Assembly (NCBI GenBank): GCA_039796575.1
Contig: JBDKJP010000072.1
Coordinates: forward strand, 1 to 64,000
Direction of reading: 5' to 3'
Source: UBA668 sp039796575
GTDB taxonomy: Bacteria > Actinomycetota > Acidimicrobiia > Acidimicrobiales > Ilumatobacteraceae
DNA: 64,000 bases
The notes under the pieces were generated by a model. That model searched no databases. It saw only the letters and a list, made by a program, of their open reading frames with translations, and was not told the DNA's origin. The translations under genes were made by a program, and so were the position numbers. Positions 7,931 to 18,054 of the stretch are shown here, in pieces; the first letter of the stretch is position 1; the number at the start of each line of letters is the position of its first letter.

Positions 7931-9189
7931 TGGCCACGATCGACGTCGCGGTCGTCGGCGGCGGCATCGTCGGCCGCTCCGTTGCGTCGTCGGCGGCACG
8001 GCGCGGCCTGTCGGTCACGCTCGTCGAGTCGGGCGGCGCCACCGAGGGCAGCTCGGCCGGCAACGCCGGGCACATGGTGCCCAGCCACGTGGTGCCGTTC
8101 GCCGCGCCGGGCATGGTGCGCAGCGGTGTGACCAGCCTGCTCCGCCGCGACGGGGCGTTCGCCGTGTCGCACCACGCCGGGCCCGGCATCGTGCCGTGGC
8201 TGTGGAAGTTCGCCCGCTCCACCACCGAGGCCAACGTCGCGCGCGGTGTGCCGTCGTTGCGCACGTTGCTCGACCTGACGTCCGACGAGATCGCGCGCCT
8301 CGTCGACAGCGGCGCCGCGCTCGACGCCGCACGCACCGGTCTGGTGCAGGTCTGTTCGTCCGATGCGTCGATGCGCGCCGCCGAGCACGAGGTGGCGCTG
8401 TTCCAGCGCTGGGGCGTGCGAGCGCGGCTGCTGTCGGCCGACGAGGTGCGCGCCGCCGAGCCTGCGCTCCGCACCTCGGTGCGCGGTGGCGTGGAACTGG
8501 TCGACGACGGCCGCTTCGACCCCGCCGGGCTGCTCGCCACGGTGTGGGCCGAGGCCGCAGCGCACGGCGCCACCGCCCAGGCCGCACGCGTCGAGCGCAT
8601 CGAGGTGGTGGGCGATCGCCACGTGCGCGTCATCACCGATCAGGGCATCGTCGACGCGCAGCAGGTCGTGGTCGCGGCCGGCGTGTGGACCCCCGAGCTC
8701 TGTGCGCCGTTCGGCCCACGCCTGCCCATCCGGCCCGCACGCGGCAACAGCGTCACCCTGCCCGATGGGCCGTCGCTGCGCCTGCCGCTGCTGCTCACCG
8801 ATCAACGCCTGGCCGTCAACCCGCTCGCCGGTGGCCTGCGCATCACCGGCCGGTTCGAGCTCACGGCACCGTCGCACCGCGCCATCAGCGAGCGACGCAC
8901 GAAGGAGCTCGTCCGCCGCGCCGCACAGGTGCTCGACCTGCCCGCCGACACCGCGCCGCAGCACCAGTGGACCGGGCTGCGGCCCGCCACGCCCGACGGG
9001 TTGCCCGTCATCGGGCGCATGCCGGGCGCACCCGCGGTGCTGGTCGCCGCCGGCCACGGGATGCTCGGCTCCACCGCCGGTCCCGGTACCGGCGAAGCGG
9101 TCGCCGCGTTGCTCACCGGCGACACACCGCTGGTCGACGACGCGGTCGTCGGGCCCGCACGGTTCGCACATTCGAGGAGGAACGGATGA
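7930..9189 (+). CDS. FAD-dependent D-amino acid (D-hydroxyproline) dehydrogenase
   Basis: 419 residues. The Rossmann dinucleotide motif VAVVGGGIVGRSVASSAARRGLSVTLVE opens the protein. The C-terminal DAO-family patterns GLRPATPDGLPVIGRM and GHGMLGSTAGPGTGEAVA are present. In hydroxyproline clusters this protein type oxidises cis-4-hydroxy-D-proline to 1-pyrroline-4-hydroxy-2-carboxylate. The start overlaps the preceding stop by one base, and its own stop overlaps the epimerase start by 4 bp, so the three genes are tightly coupled. Confidence 0.82.
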   Translation: MATIDVAVVGGGIVGRSVASSAARRGLSVTLVESGGATEGSSAGNAGHMVPSHVVPFAAPGMVRSGVTSLLRRDGAFAVSHHAGPGIVPWLWKFARSTTEANVARGVPSLRTLLDLTSDEIARLVDSGAALDAARTGLVQVCSSDASMRAAEHEVALFQRWGVRARLLSADEVRAAEPALRTSVRGGVELVDDGRFDPAGLLATVWAEAAAHGATAQAARVERIEVVGDRHVRVITDQGIVDAQQVVVAAGVWTPELCAPFGPRLPIRPARGNSVTLPDGPSLRLPLLLTDQRLAVNPLAGGLRITGRFELTAPSHRAISERRTKELVRRAAQVLDLPADTAPQHQWTGLRPATPDGLPVIGRMPGAPAVLVAAGHGMLGSTAGPGTGEAVAALLTGDTPLVDDAVVGPARFAHSRRNG

Positions 9190-10190
9190 GAAGCGGTCGA
9201 GTGCTCCACTGCGTGGAGTCGCACACCGAGGGCATGAACACCCGGGTCGTGGTCGGCGGCGTCGCGCCCATCCCCGGCGACACGATGGAGGCGCGCCGCC
9301 AGTGGTTCATGGCGAACAACGACGACCTGCGCACGTTCCTGATGCACGAGCCGCGCGGCCACTCGGCGATGAGCGGCGCCATCCTGCAACCGCCCACCCG
9401 ACCCGACGCCGACTGGGGTGTGCTGTACATCGAGGTCACCGGCTGCCTACCGATGTGCGGCCACGGCACCATCGGCGTGGTCACCGTGCTCGTCGAGACC
9501 GGCATGGTCGAGGTCAGTGAACCCGTCACCACCGTGCGCCTCGACACGCCCGCCGGTCTGGTGGTGGCCGACGTGCAGGTGCGCGACGGCCGCGCCGAAG
9601 CTGTCACCATCCGCAACGTCGCGTCGTTCGTCACCGAGCTCGACGGGCGCGTGCAGGTGCCCGGGTTGGGCGAGGTCCGCTACGACATGGCGTTCGGCGG
9701 CAACTTCTACGCCATCGTCGAGCTCGACGAGATCGGGGTGCCGTTCGGCAAGGCGCACGCCGCGCAGCTGTTGTCGACCGGCATGGCCATCATGGACGCG
9801 GTGAACGCCGCCACTCCCCCGGTGCATCCGCTCGAGCCCGGCATCAACGGTTGCCATCACGTGCAGCTCGTCGCACCCGGGTCCACCGCCGAGGTGTCGC
9901 ACCACGCGATGGTCATCGCACCCGGCTACTTCGACCGCTCCCCCTGCGGCACGGGAACCAGCGCGCGCATGGCACAGCTGCACGAGCGCGGCCTGCTGCC
10001 GCTGCACCGCGACTTCGTGAACCACTCGCTGCTCGGCACGTACTTCACCGGGCGGCTGGTGGAGGCCGCCGAGGTGGCAGGCCGCACCGCGGCGATCCCC
10101 ACCATCACAGGCCGGGCGTGGATCAGCGGCACGTCGCAGCAGTTCCTACACCCCACCGACCCGTTCCCGGCCGGCTTCCTGCTGGAGTGA
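9186..10190 (+). CDS. 4-hydroxyproline 2-epimerase / proline racemase family
   Basis: 334 residues. Both catalytic cysteines of the proline racemase fold are visible: MCGHGTIG near residue 97 and DRSPCGTGTSAR near 255. Cys at both positions fits a true epimerase rather than a dehydratase, which has Thr at the second. The likely substrate is trans-4-hydroxy-L-proline given the coupled oxidoreductase and lyase. ATG 9186 has GAGGAACG just upstream. The gene ends exactly one base before the convergent membrane protein gene. Confidence 0.87.
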   Translation: MRSGRVLHCVESHTEGMNTRVVVGGVAPIPGDTMEARRQWFMANNDDLRTFLMHEPRGHSAMSGAILQPPTRPDADWGVLYIEVTGCLPMCGHGTIGVVTVLVETGMVEVSEPVTTVRLDTPAGLVVADVQVRDGRAEAVTIRNVASFVTELDGRVQVPGLGEVRYDMAFGGNFYAIVELDEIGVPFGKAHAAQLLSTGMAIMDAVNAATPPVHPLEPGINGCHHVQLVAPGSTAEVSHHAMVIAPGYFDRSPCGTGTSARMAQLHERGLLPLHRDFVNHSLLGTYFTGRLVEAAEVAGRTAAIPTITGRAWISGTSQQFLHPTDPFPAGFLLE

Positions 10191-11045
10191 TCACGCGGCG
10201 GGACTGCCCGCCGTCTCTCCCCAGTGCTCGGCCGTCTGCACCAACCAGAACGCGGCGAACAGCGCGATCTCGGTCATCTCCAGCACCAGCACGCGGTGCC
10301 GCCAGTCACCACCGAGGAACCCGAGCGCGAGGCCGCCCACCACCATCGCGACCGCGATGACCGAGTACCACCGGAACCACATTCCGTTGCCCTTCTGACG
10401 GTGCTCGACGGCATTGGCCACCACCGCACCCGCGAGGGCGACGAACATCAGGATGGCCGCATAGCCGTGCGCACGGGTGTCGAAGTCGTCCCACGCGAGG
10501 AACAGCGCGCCGCCGAGCAGCAACAACACCAGCGCCGCCAGCAGCCCACGACGCATGCCGGCGTCACCGACCTGCGCCACCGCGAACAGGTCGCGGGTGG
10601 CGATCATCGCGATGATGGCCGCCACCACCAACCCGACGATGCCGGCGACGACCAGTGCGGTGATGTTGTTGTCGATGTTCGCCGTCACCCACGGGGCCAG
10701 CTGGCCGTCGTCGAACTTCGGCAGCGGCGACACCTGGATGCTCCAACAGTTGCCGACGTCGCTGGTCGGCGCGAGCGCCACGACCGGGGCGAGCATGCCG
10801 GCCACGTTGAGGAGCGAGTCCTCCCACACCGTGCTGCCCTTGATGACGATGAGGCACAGCCCGATGGCCATCAGCCCACCGACGAAGATCGCTCGGACCG
10901 GCGTGTAGTAGTAGGCACTGATCGAGGTCTGCCAGCAGTCCATCTTCGACCGCTCCACCATCACCGACACACCCAGCAGCAGCACCACACCCACGATGCC
11001 GATGCGCAGGTAGCGGTAGGTCTTGATCGCTGCGTCGTCGCGCAT
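10191..11045 (-). CDS. Polytopic membrane protein, unknown function
   Basis: 284 residues with about seven hydrophobic segments by eye (for example IGIVGVVLLLGVSVMV, AIFVGGLMAIGLCLIVI, ITALVVAGIVGLVVAAIIAMI, GLLAALVLLLLGGALFLAW). The loop after the second helix carries EDSLLNVAGMLAPVVALAPT, and the chain ends AFWLVQTAEHWGE. No transporter or enzyme signature is recognised. ATG 11045 is chosen; longer upstream reading frames overlap msrB and are antisense artefacts. Convergent with the hydroxyproline epimerase with zero spacer. Confidence 0.7.
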   Translation of the reverse strand: MRDDAAIKTYRYLRIGIVGVVLLLGVSVMVERSKMDCWQTSISAYYYTPVRAIFVGGLMAIGLCLIVIKGSTVWEDSLLNVAGMLAPVVALAPTSDVGNCWSIQVSPLPKFDDGQLAPWVTANIDNNITALVVAGIVGLVVAAIIAMIATRDLFAVAQVGDAGMRRGLLAALVLLLLGGALFLAWDDFDTRAHGYAAILMFVALAGAVVANAVEHRQKGNGMWFRWYSVIAVAMVVGGLALGFLGGDWRHRVLVLEMTEIALFAAFWLVQTAEHWGETAGSPAA

Positions 11046-11113
11046 CGCACCCTCCCTCCGTGCTCTCCCCGCCGCGGAGCGTACCGCGGGGCGCCCGGCG
11101 CCAGGACGAAGGG

Positions 11114-11521
11114 TCAGGCCGACGCGTCGGGTTCGAAGTCGAGGGCGAGGGAGTTCATGCAGTAGCGGTCGCCCGTCGGCGTGCCGTACCCGTCGGGGAA
11201 CACGTGCCCGAGGTGCCCGCCGCACTTCGCGCACCGCACCTCGGTGCGCACCATGCCGTGCGAGTGGTCGTCGATCAGCTCCACGGCCTCGGGCCGCACC
11301 GCCTCGTAGAAGCTCGGCCACCCGCAGCCCGAGTCGAACTTCGTGCCCGACCGGAACAGCTCGTTGCCGCACCCCTTGCACCGGAACAGGCCGTCACGGT
11401 GCTCGTCGAGCAGCGCGCCCGTCCACGGCCGCTCGGTGGCCGCCTGACGCAGCACCATGAACTCCTCGACGCCCAGCTTGCGGCGCCACTCGGCTTCGTC
11501 GTGTTCCACTTCGTACGGCAC
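11114..11521 (-). CDS. msrB: Peptide methionine (R)-S-oxide reductase
   Basis: 135 residues, the normal MsrB length. Two zinc-binding CxxC pairs (CKGCGNELF and CAKCGGHLGHVF), the GCGWPSF motif and the catalytic cysteine in RYCMNSLALDF are present. The enzyme reduces methionine-R-sulfoxide in proteins, using thioredoxin-type reductants. The start is GTG 11521, with AAGGAGA at a good distance. An IS30 element sits about 110 bp upstream, so the native promoter region may have been shortened. Confidence 0.95.
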   Translation of the reverse strand: MPYEVEHDEAEWRRKLGVEEFMVLRQAATERPWTGALLDEHRDGLFRCKGCGNELFRSGTKFDSGCGWPSFYEAVRPEAVELIDDHSHGMVRTEVRCAKCGGHLGHVFPDGYGTPTGDRYCMNSLALDFEPDASA

Positions 11522-11630
11522 GGCAGTCTCCTTCGTGTGTGGACGAGAGCGTAAACGTTGCGCGACCGGGGAGCTCGTGGCACGCGATGAGCGCTCCCCA
11601 CCAGCCGCTCGCGGCAGCCGCTGTCGGCGC

Positions 11631-11652
11631 TTCTGGGTGGTTTCCGTCCCGG
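11631..11652 (+). repeat. IS30 left terminal inverted repeat
   Basis: Twenty-two bases beginning TTCTGGGTGGTTTCCG, one mismatch to the right end. A further shared block (GGCTGGCTC) follows after a 9-nt insert relative to the right end. Confidence 0.85.
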
Positions 11653-11709
11653 AAACCGGGGGCTGGCTCAAGGGGTGATCGCAACGGCTCCTGGTGTTGG
11701 GGGTGTGTG

Positions 11710-12867
11710 ATGGTGGTTGGGCGGCCGAGGTTGGCGCAGGGTGATGTGTGGCCGGGGCTGGTTGCTCGGGCTCGTGGCGCGTCGTGGTCGGAGGCTGTGG
11801 CGGCGTGTTCGGTGTCGGAGAACACGTTGCGGCGGCGGTGGGCCGAGCAGGGTTGCGGGATGTTGCGTGATCGTGTGCCTCGGAAGAACGCGTTGACGCT
11901 CGAGGATCGGGTGGAGATCGAGGTCGGTCTCGCGATCGGCCGATCGCAGGTCGAGATCGCTGGTCGGATCGGGAAGCACCCGAGCACGGTGTGTCGGGAG
12001 CTCGCGGTGAATGGTGGGCGGGCAAAGTATCGGGCGTTGCCGGCGCAGCATCGTGCTGATCGGGCAGCGGGGCGTCCGAAGCAGGGGTGGGTGGAGCAGC
12101 GGCCGTGGTTGTGGGACCAGGTGGTCGAGTGGTTGTTGGGCAAGAAGTGGTCGCCGGAGGCGATCGCTCGTCGACTACGCCGTGAGCATCCCGGGGAGCA
12201 AGAGTGGTGGGTGTCGCACGAAGCGATCTATCAAGCGATCTATGTCCAGGCGCGGCCTGAGCTGCGCAAGGAGTTGATCGCGGCGTTGCAGTCGCGGCGT
12301 CCGCGACGGTTGCCGCGGAACCCTGCACGGGTGGGAGGCGGCAAGATCGTCGACATGGTCAACATCGCTGATCGTCCTCCCGAAGCGGATGATCGGGCGG
12401 TCCCTGGTCATTGGGAAGGTGATCTGATCATCGGCAAGGGCGGGTCAAGCGCGGCAGCGACGCTGGTCGAGCGGACATCACGGTTCGGTTTGTTGATCAA
12501 GCTCGAGAGCAAGAACGCTGAGCATGTCGCGGAGAGGATCAGCGAAGCGTTGGGTCGGCTCCCGGCGGTGTTGGCGCGTTCGTTGACCTGGGACCAGGGC
12601 ACCGAGATGGCCGCGCACAAGGTGTTCTCGAAGACGACCGGGATCGATGTCTATTTCTGTGACCCGCACAGCCCTTGGCAGCGGCCCTCGAACGAGCACT
12701 GGAACGGCAAGGTCCGCTGGTTCATCCCCAAAGGCGTTGACCTGTCGACCTACACCCAGGAACAGCTGGACGAGATCGCCGGGATCATCAACGGGCGCCC
12801 GCGAGAGATGTTCGACTGGGATACTGCAGCGGAACGATTCGAACAGCTCGTTGCGACCACCACCTGA
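11710..12867 (+). CDS. IS30-family transposase
   Basis: 385 residues. The N-terminal half has a helix-turn-helix typical of IS30 (RVEIEVGLAIGRSQVEIAGRIGKHPSTVCREL), and the integrase core carries the DDE triad: D in GHWEGDLIIG, D in LTWDQGTEM and E in RPSNEHWNGKVRWFIPKG. The last motif has PSNEHWN where most IS30 proteins have GTNENTN, but the catalytic Glu is kept. No frameshift is seen, so it should be functional. ATG 11710 gives an N-terminus MVVGRPRLAQ. Confidence 0.92.
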   Translation: MVVGRPRLAQGDVWPGLVARARGASWSEAVAACSVSENTLRRRWAEQGCGMLRDRVPRKNALTLEDRVEIEVGLAIGRSQVEIAGRIGKHPSTVCRELAVNGGRAKYRALPAQHRADRAAGRPKQGWVEQRPWLWDQVVEWLLGKKWSPEAIARRLRREHPGEQEWWVSHEAIYQAIYVQARPELRKELIAALQSRRPRRLPRNPARVGGGKIVDMVNIADRPPEADDRAVPGHWEGDLIIGKGGSSAAATLVERTSRFGLLIKLESKNAEHVAERISEALGRLPAVLARSLTWDQGTEMAAHKVFSKTTGIDVYFCDPHSPWQRPSNEHWNGKVRWFIPKGVDLSTYTQEQLDEIAGIINGRPREMFDWDTAAERFEQLVATTT

Positions 12868-12872
12868 GCCAG

Positions 12873-12894
12873 CCGGGACCGAAACCACCCAGAA
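12873..12894 (-). repeat. IS30 right terminal inverted repeat
   Basis: Reverse complement reads TTCTGGGTGGTTTCGG at its outer end, matching the left end at 21 of 22 positions. The transposase stop lies 5 bp inside. Confidence 0.85.
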
Positions 12895-12934
12895 CGCGAT
12901 TCGAGACGCACGACGCCCAGAAACCCGACGTCGG

Positions 12935-13007
12935 TGGGGCGGGTGGGTATCGAACCCACGACCCAGGGATTATGAGTCCCCTGCTCTGACCACTGAGCTA
13001 CCGCCCC
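12935..13007 (-). tRNA. tRNA with anticodon CAU (elongator Met, possibly Ile2)
   Basis: A 73-nt cloverleaf: acceptor GGGGCGG/CCGCCCC, D arm GCTC/GAGC, anticodon loop CTCATAA, T loop TTCGATA, discriminator A. The anticodon stem lacks the three G-C pairs of initiator tRNA and position 1 pairs with 72, so this is not the initiator. Elongator Met and lysidine-modified Ile2 cannot be told apart by eye. CCA is not encoded. Confidence 0.88.
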
Positions 13008-13030
13008 GACGAGGCGCCACGCTAGGCCGG

Positions 13031-13065
13031 AAAACGACGAACGGCCCGCACGGGGCGGGCCGTTC
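13031..13065 (-). terminator. Intrinsic terminator after tRNA-Asn
   Basis: An 11-bp perfect GC-rich stem (13039-13049 with 13055-13065, 5-nt loop) followed on the minus strand by CGTCGTTTTCC. It lies 6 bp beyond tRNA-Asn and separates it from the CAU tRNA. Confidence 0.75.
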
Positions 13066-13071
13066 ACTGTG

Positions 13072-13144
13072 CTCCGAGAGCAGGGCTCGAACCTGCGACC
13101 CGCTGATTAACAGTCAGCTGCTCTGCCAACTGAGCTATCTCGGA
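13072..13144 (-). tRNA. tRNA-Asn (anticodon GUU)
   Basis: A 73-nt cloverleaf: acceptor TCCGAGA/TCTCGGA, D arm GCTC/GAGC, anticodon stem GCTGA/TCAGC with loop CTGTTAA (anticodon GTT), T stem GCAGG/CCTGC with loop TTCGAGC, discriminator G. CCA is not encoded. Confidence 0.95.
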
Positions 13145-13179
13145 ATGGCGACACGCAGGATAGCAAGCGGCTCGCCGCG

Positions 13180-14449
<1,270 letters not shown>

Positions 14450-14469
<20 letters not shown>

Positions 14470-16198
14470 TCGCCCCTTGGATCCACCCTAGCAATGCCTC
14501 CGCTGCACCATCGGCTGCTTCTGGCTGATCGATGAGCTCCAATGCGAGCCGAGCCTCTCGCATCGACAGCATGACAGCCGGATCGGTGATGCCCGATTGG
14601 CGACCGAGCAGCCGCCGCGTTGCGGCCGCAATGAGGTTGCGCGCCTCGAGCACGGGGTCGGCGTCGACGTCGGTGACCGCCGCGCGTTCGAGGAACTCGC
14701 GGGCTTCGGGGTCGGCGAGCTCGAGCGCCTTCTCGATGGCGCCGCCCGCCTCGGCGACGGCCAGGAACGCGCGCCGGGCCACCTCCTGCGCGAACAGGTC
14801 CTCCACCAACCAGGGGGCGATGTCGTCCCACCGCTGCAGCAGCATGGCCACCGACACGAACTCGGCGTTCTCCGGCGCACCGACCTGACGCTGCTGCACC
14901 ACGCGCACCGTGGGTGCCCGCGTGCCGCGCTGCGCCAACTGCACCAGATCGTTGACCGGCAGGCCGACGTGCGTGGCCACCTGGCCGGCGTACAGCTTGC
15001 GCACGTCGACGTTGGGGTGCTCGTTGACGATGGCCAACGCGTCCTGCGCCATGCGTGCACGGTCCTCGGGCGACCGCAACGGACGGCTGTTGAGCACCCG
15101 GTTGAGGCGGAACCCGAGGAACGGCAGCGCGTGGTCGACGGCCTCCTTCAAGGCATCCGGGTCGTTGACGCTGAGCTCGCCCGGGTCCTTGCCGTCGGGG
15201 AAGCGGGCGACGCTGACGCGCACCTGATACTTCTCCTCCCACTCGTAGAACCGTTGCGCGGCGCCCTGGCCGGCGGCATCGGCGTCGAACGCCAACACCA
15301 CCTGGCTGGCGTAGCGCTTCAACAGGCGCACGTGGTCCTCGGTGAGCGCGGTGCCACAGGTGGCCACCGCACGACGCACACCGGACCGGTGGAAGCCGAT
15401 CACGTCGGTGTAGCCCTCGCACACGATGACCTGATCGGCGCTGACGATGTCGCCCTTCGCCCAGTGCAGGCCGTACAGCGTCTTCGACTTCGCGTAGATG
15501 GTGGTCTCGGACGAGTTCTTGTACTTCGCCGGGTCGGGGCTGCCCGGCATGATGCGCCCGCCGAACGCCACGGGCTCGCCGTTCTCCGTGAAGATGGGGA
15601 ACATCACGCGGGCACGGAACGAGTCCTGCAGGCGGCCGGCCTTGTTGGTGAACGCCAGGCCCGTGTCGCGCAGCACGTCGGCCGGGAGCTTCAGGTCGCG
15701 GCACAGGGCATCCCAGTCGTCGGGAGCCCAGCCGAGCTTGAACGTGCGCGCCGTGTCGCCCGACAGCCCACGGCGCCGCAGGTAGTCGCGCGCCTCGCGT
15801 GCGTCGGGCCCGGTGAGCAGCCGCTGGTGGTACCACTCGACGGCACGGCTCATGGCTTCGACGAGCTGCTTGCGACGCTGCCGGTCCTTGCCCTGGTTCT
15901 CGCCCGTGTAGCGCAGCTGGATGCCGGCACGCGACGCCAACTGCTCGACCGCGGTGACGAAGTCGACGTGCTCGATCTCCTGCACGAACTTGAACACGTC
16001 GCCCGCTGCACCACAGCCGAAGCAGCGGTACCGACCGGTCTCGTCGCGCACGTTGAACGAGCCCGAGCGCTCGGCATGGAAGGGGCACAGGCCCACCTGG
16101 TTGCGGCCGACACGGCGGAGGGCGACGTACTGGGACACGACGTCGGAGAGCACCAACGATGCCCTCACCCGCTCCAGGTCTTCCTCCTCGATCGCCAT
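14450..16198 (-). CDS. dnaG: DNA primase
   Basis: 582 residues. The N-terminal CHC2 zinc finger is complete (CPFHAERSGSF...YRCFGCGAAGD), then the catalytic core (ERARDYLRRRG-type region), and the Toprim domain with VIVCEGYTDVIGFH and VVLAFDADAAG. It makes RNA primers for replication and its C-terminal part should contact the DnaB helicase. The stop codon lies inside the start of rpoD. The intergenic gap to the upstream terC-like gene is 53 bp. Confidence 0.96.
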
Positions 16199-16251
16199 TG
16201 CATCCGCACCCTACCGGCGGGGTGCGACACCGATGAAAGGGCAGATCGGCG

Positions 16252-17259
16252 TCAGCGCTCCTGCGGCGGCGGCGGGTCCTCGGGGATGTCGATGTGGTCG
16301 TCGGCGTCGCGCGTCGCACGCAACGAGAAGCCGATCGACGCCAGCAACACGATGGCGATGACCAACAACGACAGCCACGTCGGGATGGGGTACCACGAGT
16401 GGATCAGCATCTTCACGCCGACGAAGGCGAGGATGATGGCCAACCCCTCCTGCAGGTAGCTGAAGCGTGCGTGCATGTCGGCGAGCAGGAAGTACAGGGC
16501 GCGCAGACCGAGGATGGCGAACGCGTTGGAGGCGAACACGATGAACTGCTCGTGGCTCACCGCGAGCACCGCCGGCACCGAGTCGACGGCGAACAGCACG
16601 TCGGTGGCCTCCACCAACAGCAGCACCGCGAACAGCGGCGTGGCGAACCGCTTACCGTCGATGCGCGTGAACAACTTCTGGCCGTCCATCTCGTCGGTGA
16701 GGGGCACCACCTTGTGCACCAACTTCAGGAACTTGCTGTTCGACGGATCGACGTGCTCGTCGCCGCCCACCACCAACTTCACCGCGGTGTACAGCAGGAA
16801 GGCGCCGAACACGTAGAGCACCCAGTCGAACTTCTCGATGAGTGCAATGCCGGCGAAGATGAAGATGGCGCGCAGGATGAGCGCACCGAAGATGCCCCAG
16901 AACAGCACCCGGTGCTGGTACCGGCGCGGCACCAGGAAGTAGCTCATGATGAGCGCCCACACGAACACGTTGTCGACGCTGAGGCTCTTCTCGATCAGGT
17001 AGCCCGAGTAGTACTCGCCCGCGGCCGCACCGCCGAAGCCCCACCACACGACGAGGCCGAACGCGAGGCCGATGCTGATCCACACGGCCGACTCGATGGC
17101 CGCCTCACGGGTGTGGACCTCGTGACCCTCCTTGTGCACGACGAGCAGGTCGACGAGGAGCAGCACCGCGATGAGTGCGAGCAGGCCGATCCACCAGCCG
17201 GCGCCCACATCGAGCTGGACGAACGATCCGGACGCGTCCTCCGACGCAGCGAGCAGCAC
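16252..17259 (-). CDS. TerC/Alx family integral membrane protein
   Basis: 335 residues with about nine membrane helices. The family motifs EKSLSVDNVFVWALIMSYF and VEATDVLFAVDSVPAVLAVSHEQFIVFASNAFAILGLRALYF are both clear; the paired acidic residues (SVDN, EATDVLFAVDS) are the likely metal-coordinating sites. TerC/Alx proteins are linked to Mn2+ export and tellurite resistance. It follows the AIM24-like gene by 3 bp, so the two are probably co-transcribed. Confidence 0.93.
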   Translation of the reverse strand: MLLAASEDASGSFVQLDVGAGWWIGLLALIAVLLLVDLLVVHKEGHEVHTREAAIESAVWISIGLAFGLVVWWGFGGAAAGEYYSGYLIEKSLSVDNVFVWALIMSYFLVPRRYQHRVLFWGIFGALILRAIFIFAGIALIEKFDWVLYVFGAFLLYTAVKLVVGGDEHVDPSNSKFLKLVHKVVPLTDEMDGQKLFTRIDGKRFATPLFAVLLLVEATDVLFAVDSVPAVLAVSHEQFIVFASNAFAILGLRALYFLLADMHARFSYLQEGLAIILAFVGVKMLIHSWYPIPTWLSLLVIAIVLLASIGFSLRATRDADDHIDIPEDPPPPQER

Positions 17260-17262
17260 CGG

Positions 17263-17997
17263 TCAGTCCCTCGTGAACAGTCCGCCGACGTTGAGCCCCG
17301 CACCACCGGTGCCGGAGTTCGACGTGCCCACGAAGCTCATGATCCAGCTCTGCAGCTCGTTCGGGTTGCGCGTCTGGGTCCACACACGGCCGGGGCCGCT
17401 GAACTCGAACACGAAGCCTTCACCGCTCTTCCAGCTCTGCACCAGACCGCCGCCGCTGGCCTTGCGGAACCCCATCGTGACCGTGTCCTCGTAGGCCACC
17501 ATGTGGCCGGTGTCGACGGTGAGGCTCTGCCCCTGCTGCAGGTTCCAGACCTCGAGTGCGCCGTAGCAACCGAACACCACGGTGCCGTGCCCCTCGGCGC
17601 GCACGATGAAACCACCCTCGCTGCCGAACATGTTCTTGAACCCGCCCCACTTGGCGTCGATGTTCACGTTCACGTCGTTGGCGAGCCACGAGCCCTTGCT
17701 GATGAACAGCGCCTTGCCGGGCACGACGTCGTGGGTGCTGATGTCGCCGGGCAGGCGCGCGGCCACGTCGACGAAGCCACCGGCCGGCGGCGCGGTGTAG
17801 GTGCTGACGAAGAAGCTCTCGCCGCCGAGCGCGGCACGTTTCAGCGACTTCATGATGCCGCCCTCGGCCTTCGCCGCGAGGGTGACCCCTCCCGACATGG
17901 CCATCATGGCGCCGCCCTCCACCTTCACGGGCTCGTTCGGACCGAGCGTGAGACGAGCCACACCGAAGGCGGGCCCCTGACGCGTCTGCACCTGCAT
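17263..17997 (-). CDS. AIM24/TIGR00266 family protein
   Basis: 244 residues from ATG 17997, which has AAAGGAAG upstream. The chain is beta-rich with the family features VKVEGGAMMAMSGGVTLAAKAEGG near the start, GGESFFVSTYTAP, LPGDI and ISKGSWLANDVNVNID. Bacterial members (TIGR00266) have a tryptophan-RNA-binding-attenuator-like fold and no proven role. It lies between pyruvate phosphate dikinase and terC on the same strand. Confidence 0.85.
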   Translation of the reverse strand: MQVQTRQGPAFGVARLTLGPNEPVKVEGGAMMAMSGGVTLAAKAEGGIMKSLKRAALGGESFFVSTYTAPPAGGFVDVAARLPGDISTHDVVPGKALFISKGSWLANDVNVNIDAKWGGFKNMFGSEGGFIVRAEGHGTVVFGCYGALEVWNLQQGQSLTVDTGHMVAYEDTVTMGFRKASGGGLVQSWKSGEGFVFEFSGPGRVWTQTRNPNELQSWIMSFVGTSNSGTGGAGLNVGGLFTRD

Positions 17998-18025
17998 CGT
18001 GCTTCCTTTCAGTTGTGGATCCATT

Positions 18026-18051
18026 GTCGCTCACCCCGTGGGGTGAGCGAC
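18026..18051 (-). terminator. Perfect 12-bp hairpin after ppdK
   Basis: Arms GTCGCTCACCCC and GGGGTGAGCGAC with a 2-nt centre, 3 bp after the ppdK stop and about 28 bp before the AIM24-like start. There is no T-run, so it may be a U-less terminator, an mRNA 3'-end stabiliser, or a partial attenuator that separates ppdK from the downstream genes. Confidence 0.5.
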
Positions 18052-18054
18052 GGA

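Larger units (their letters stand above)
11631..12894 (+). mobile_element. IS30-family insertion sequence, complete
   Basis: A 1264-bp element with 22-bp terminal inverted repeats that match at 21 positions, starting TTCTGGGTGGTTTC. It is flanked by a 3-bp direct repeat CGC (11628-11630 and 12895-12897), in the 2-3 bp range known for IS30. One intact transposase gene fills it. Its base composition is visibly lower in GC than neighbouring genes. It lies between msrB and a tRNA gene. The intact ends, target duplication and reading frame argue for a recent insertion. Confidence 0.9.

Noticed and set aside
11066..11091. Hairpin CCGCGG-AGCGTA-CCGCGG after msrB
   Set aside because: Only six perfect base pairs and no T-run; in a genome this GC-rich such stems are expected by chance, so it is not listed as a terminator.
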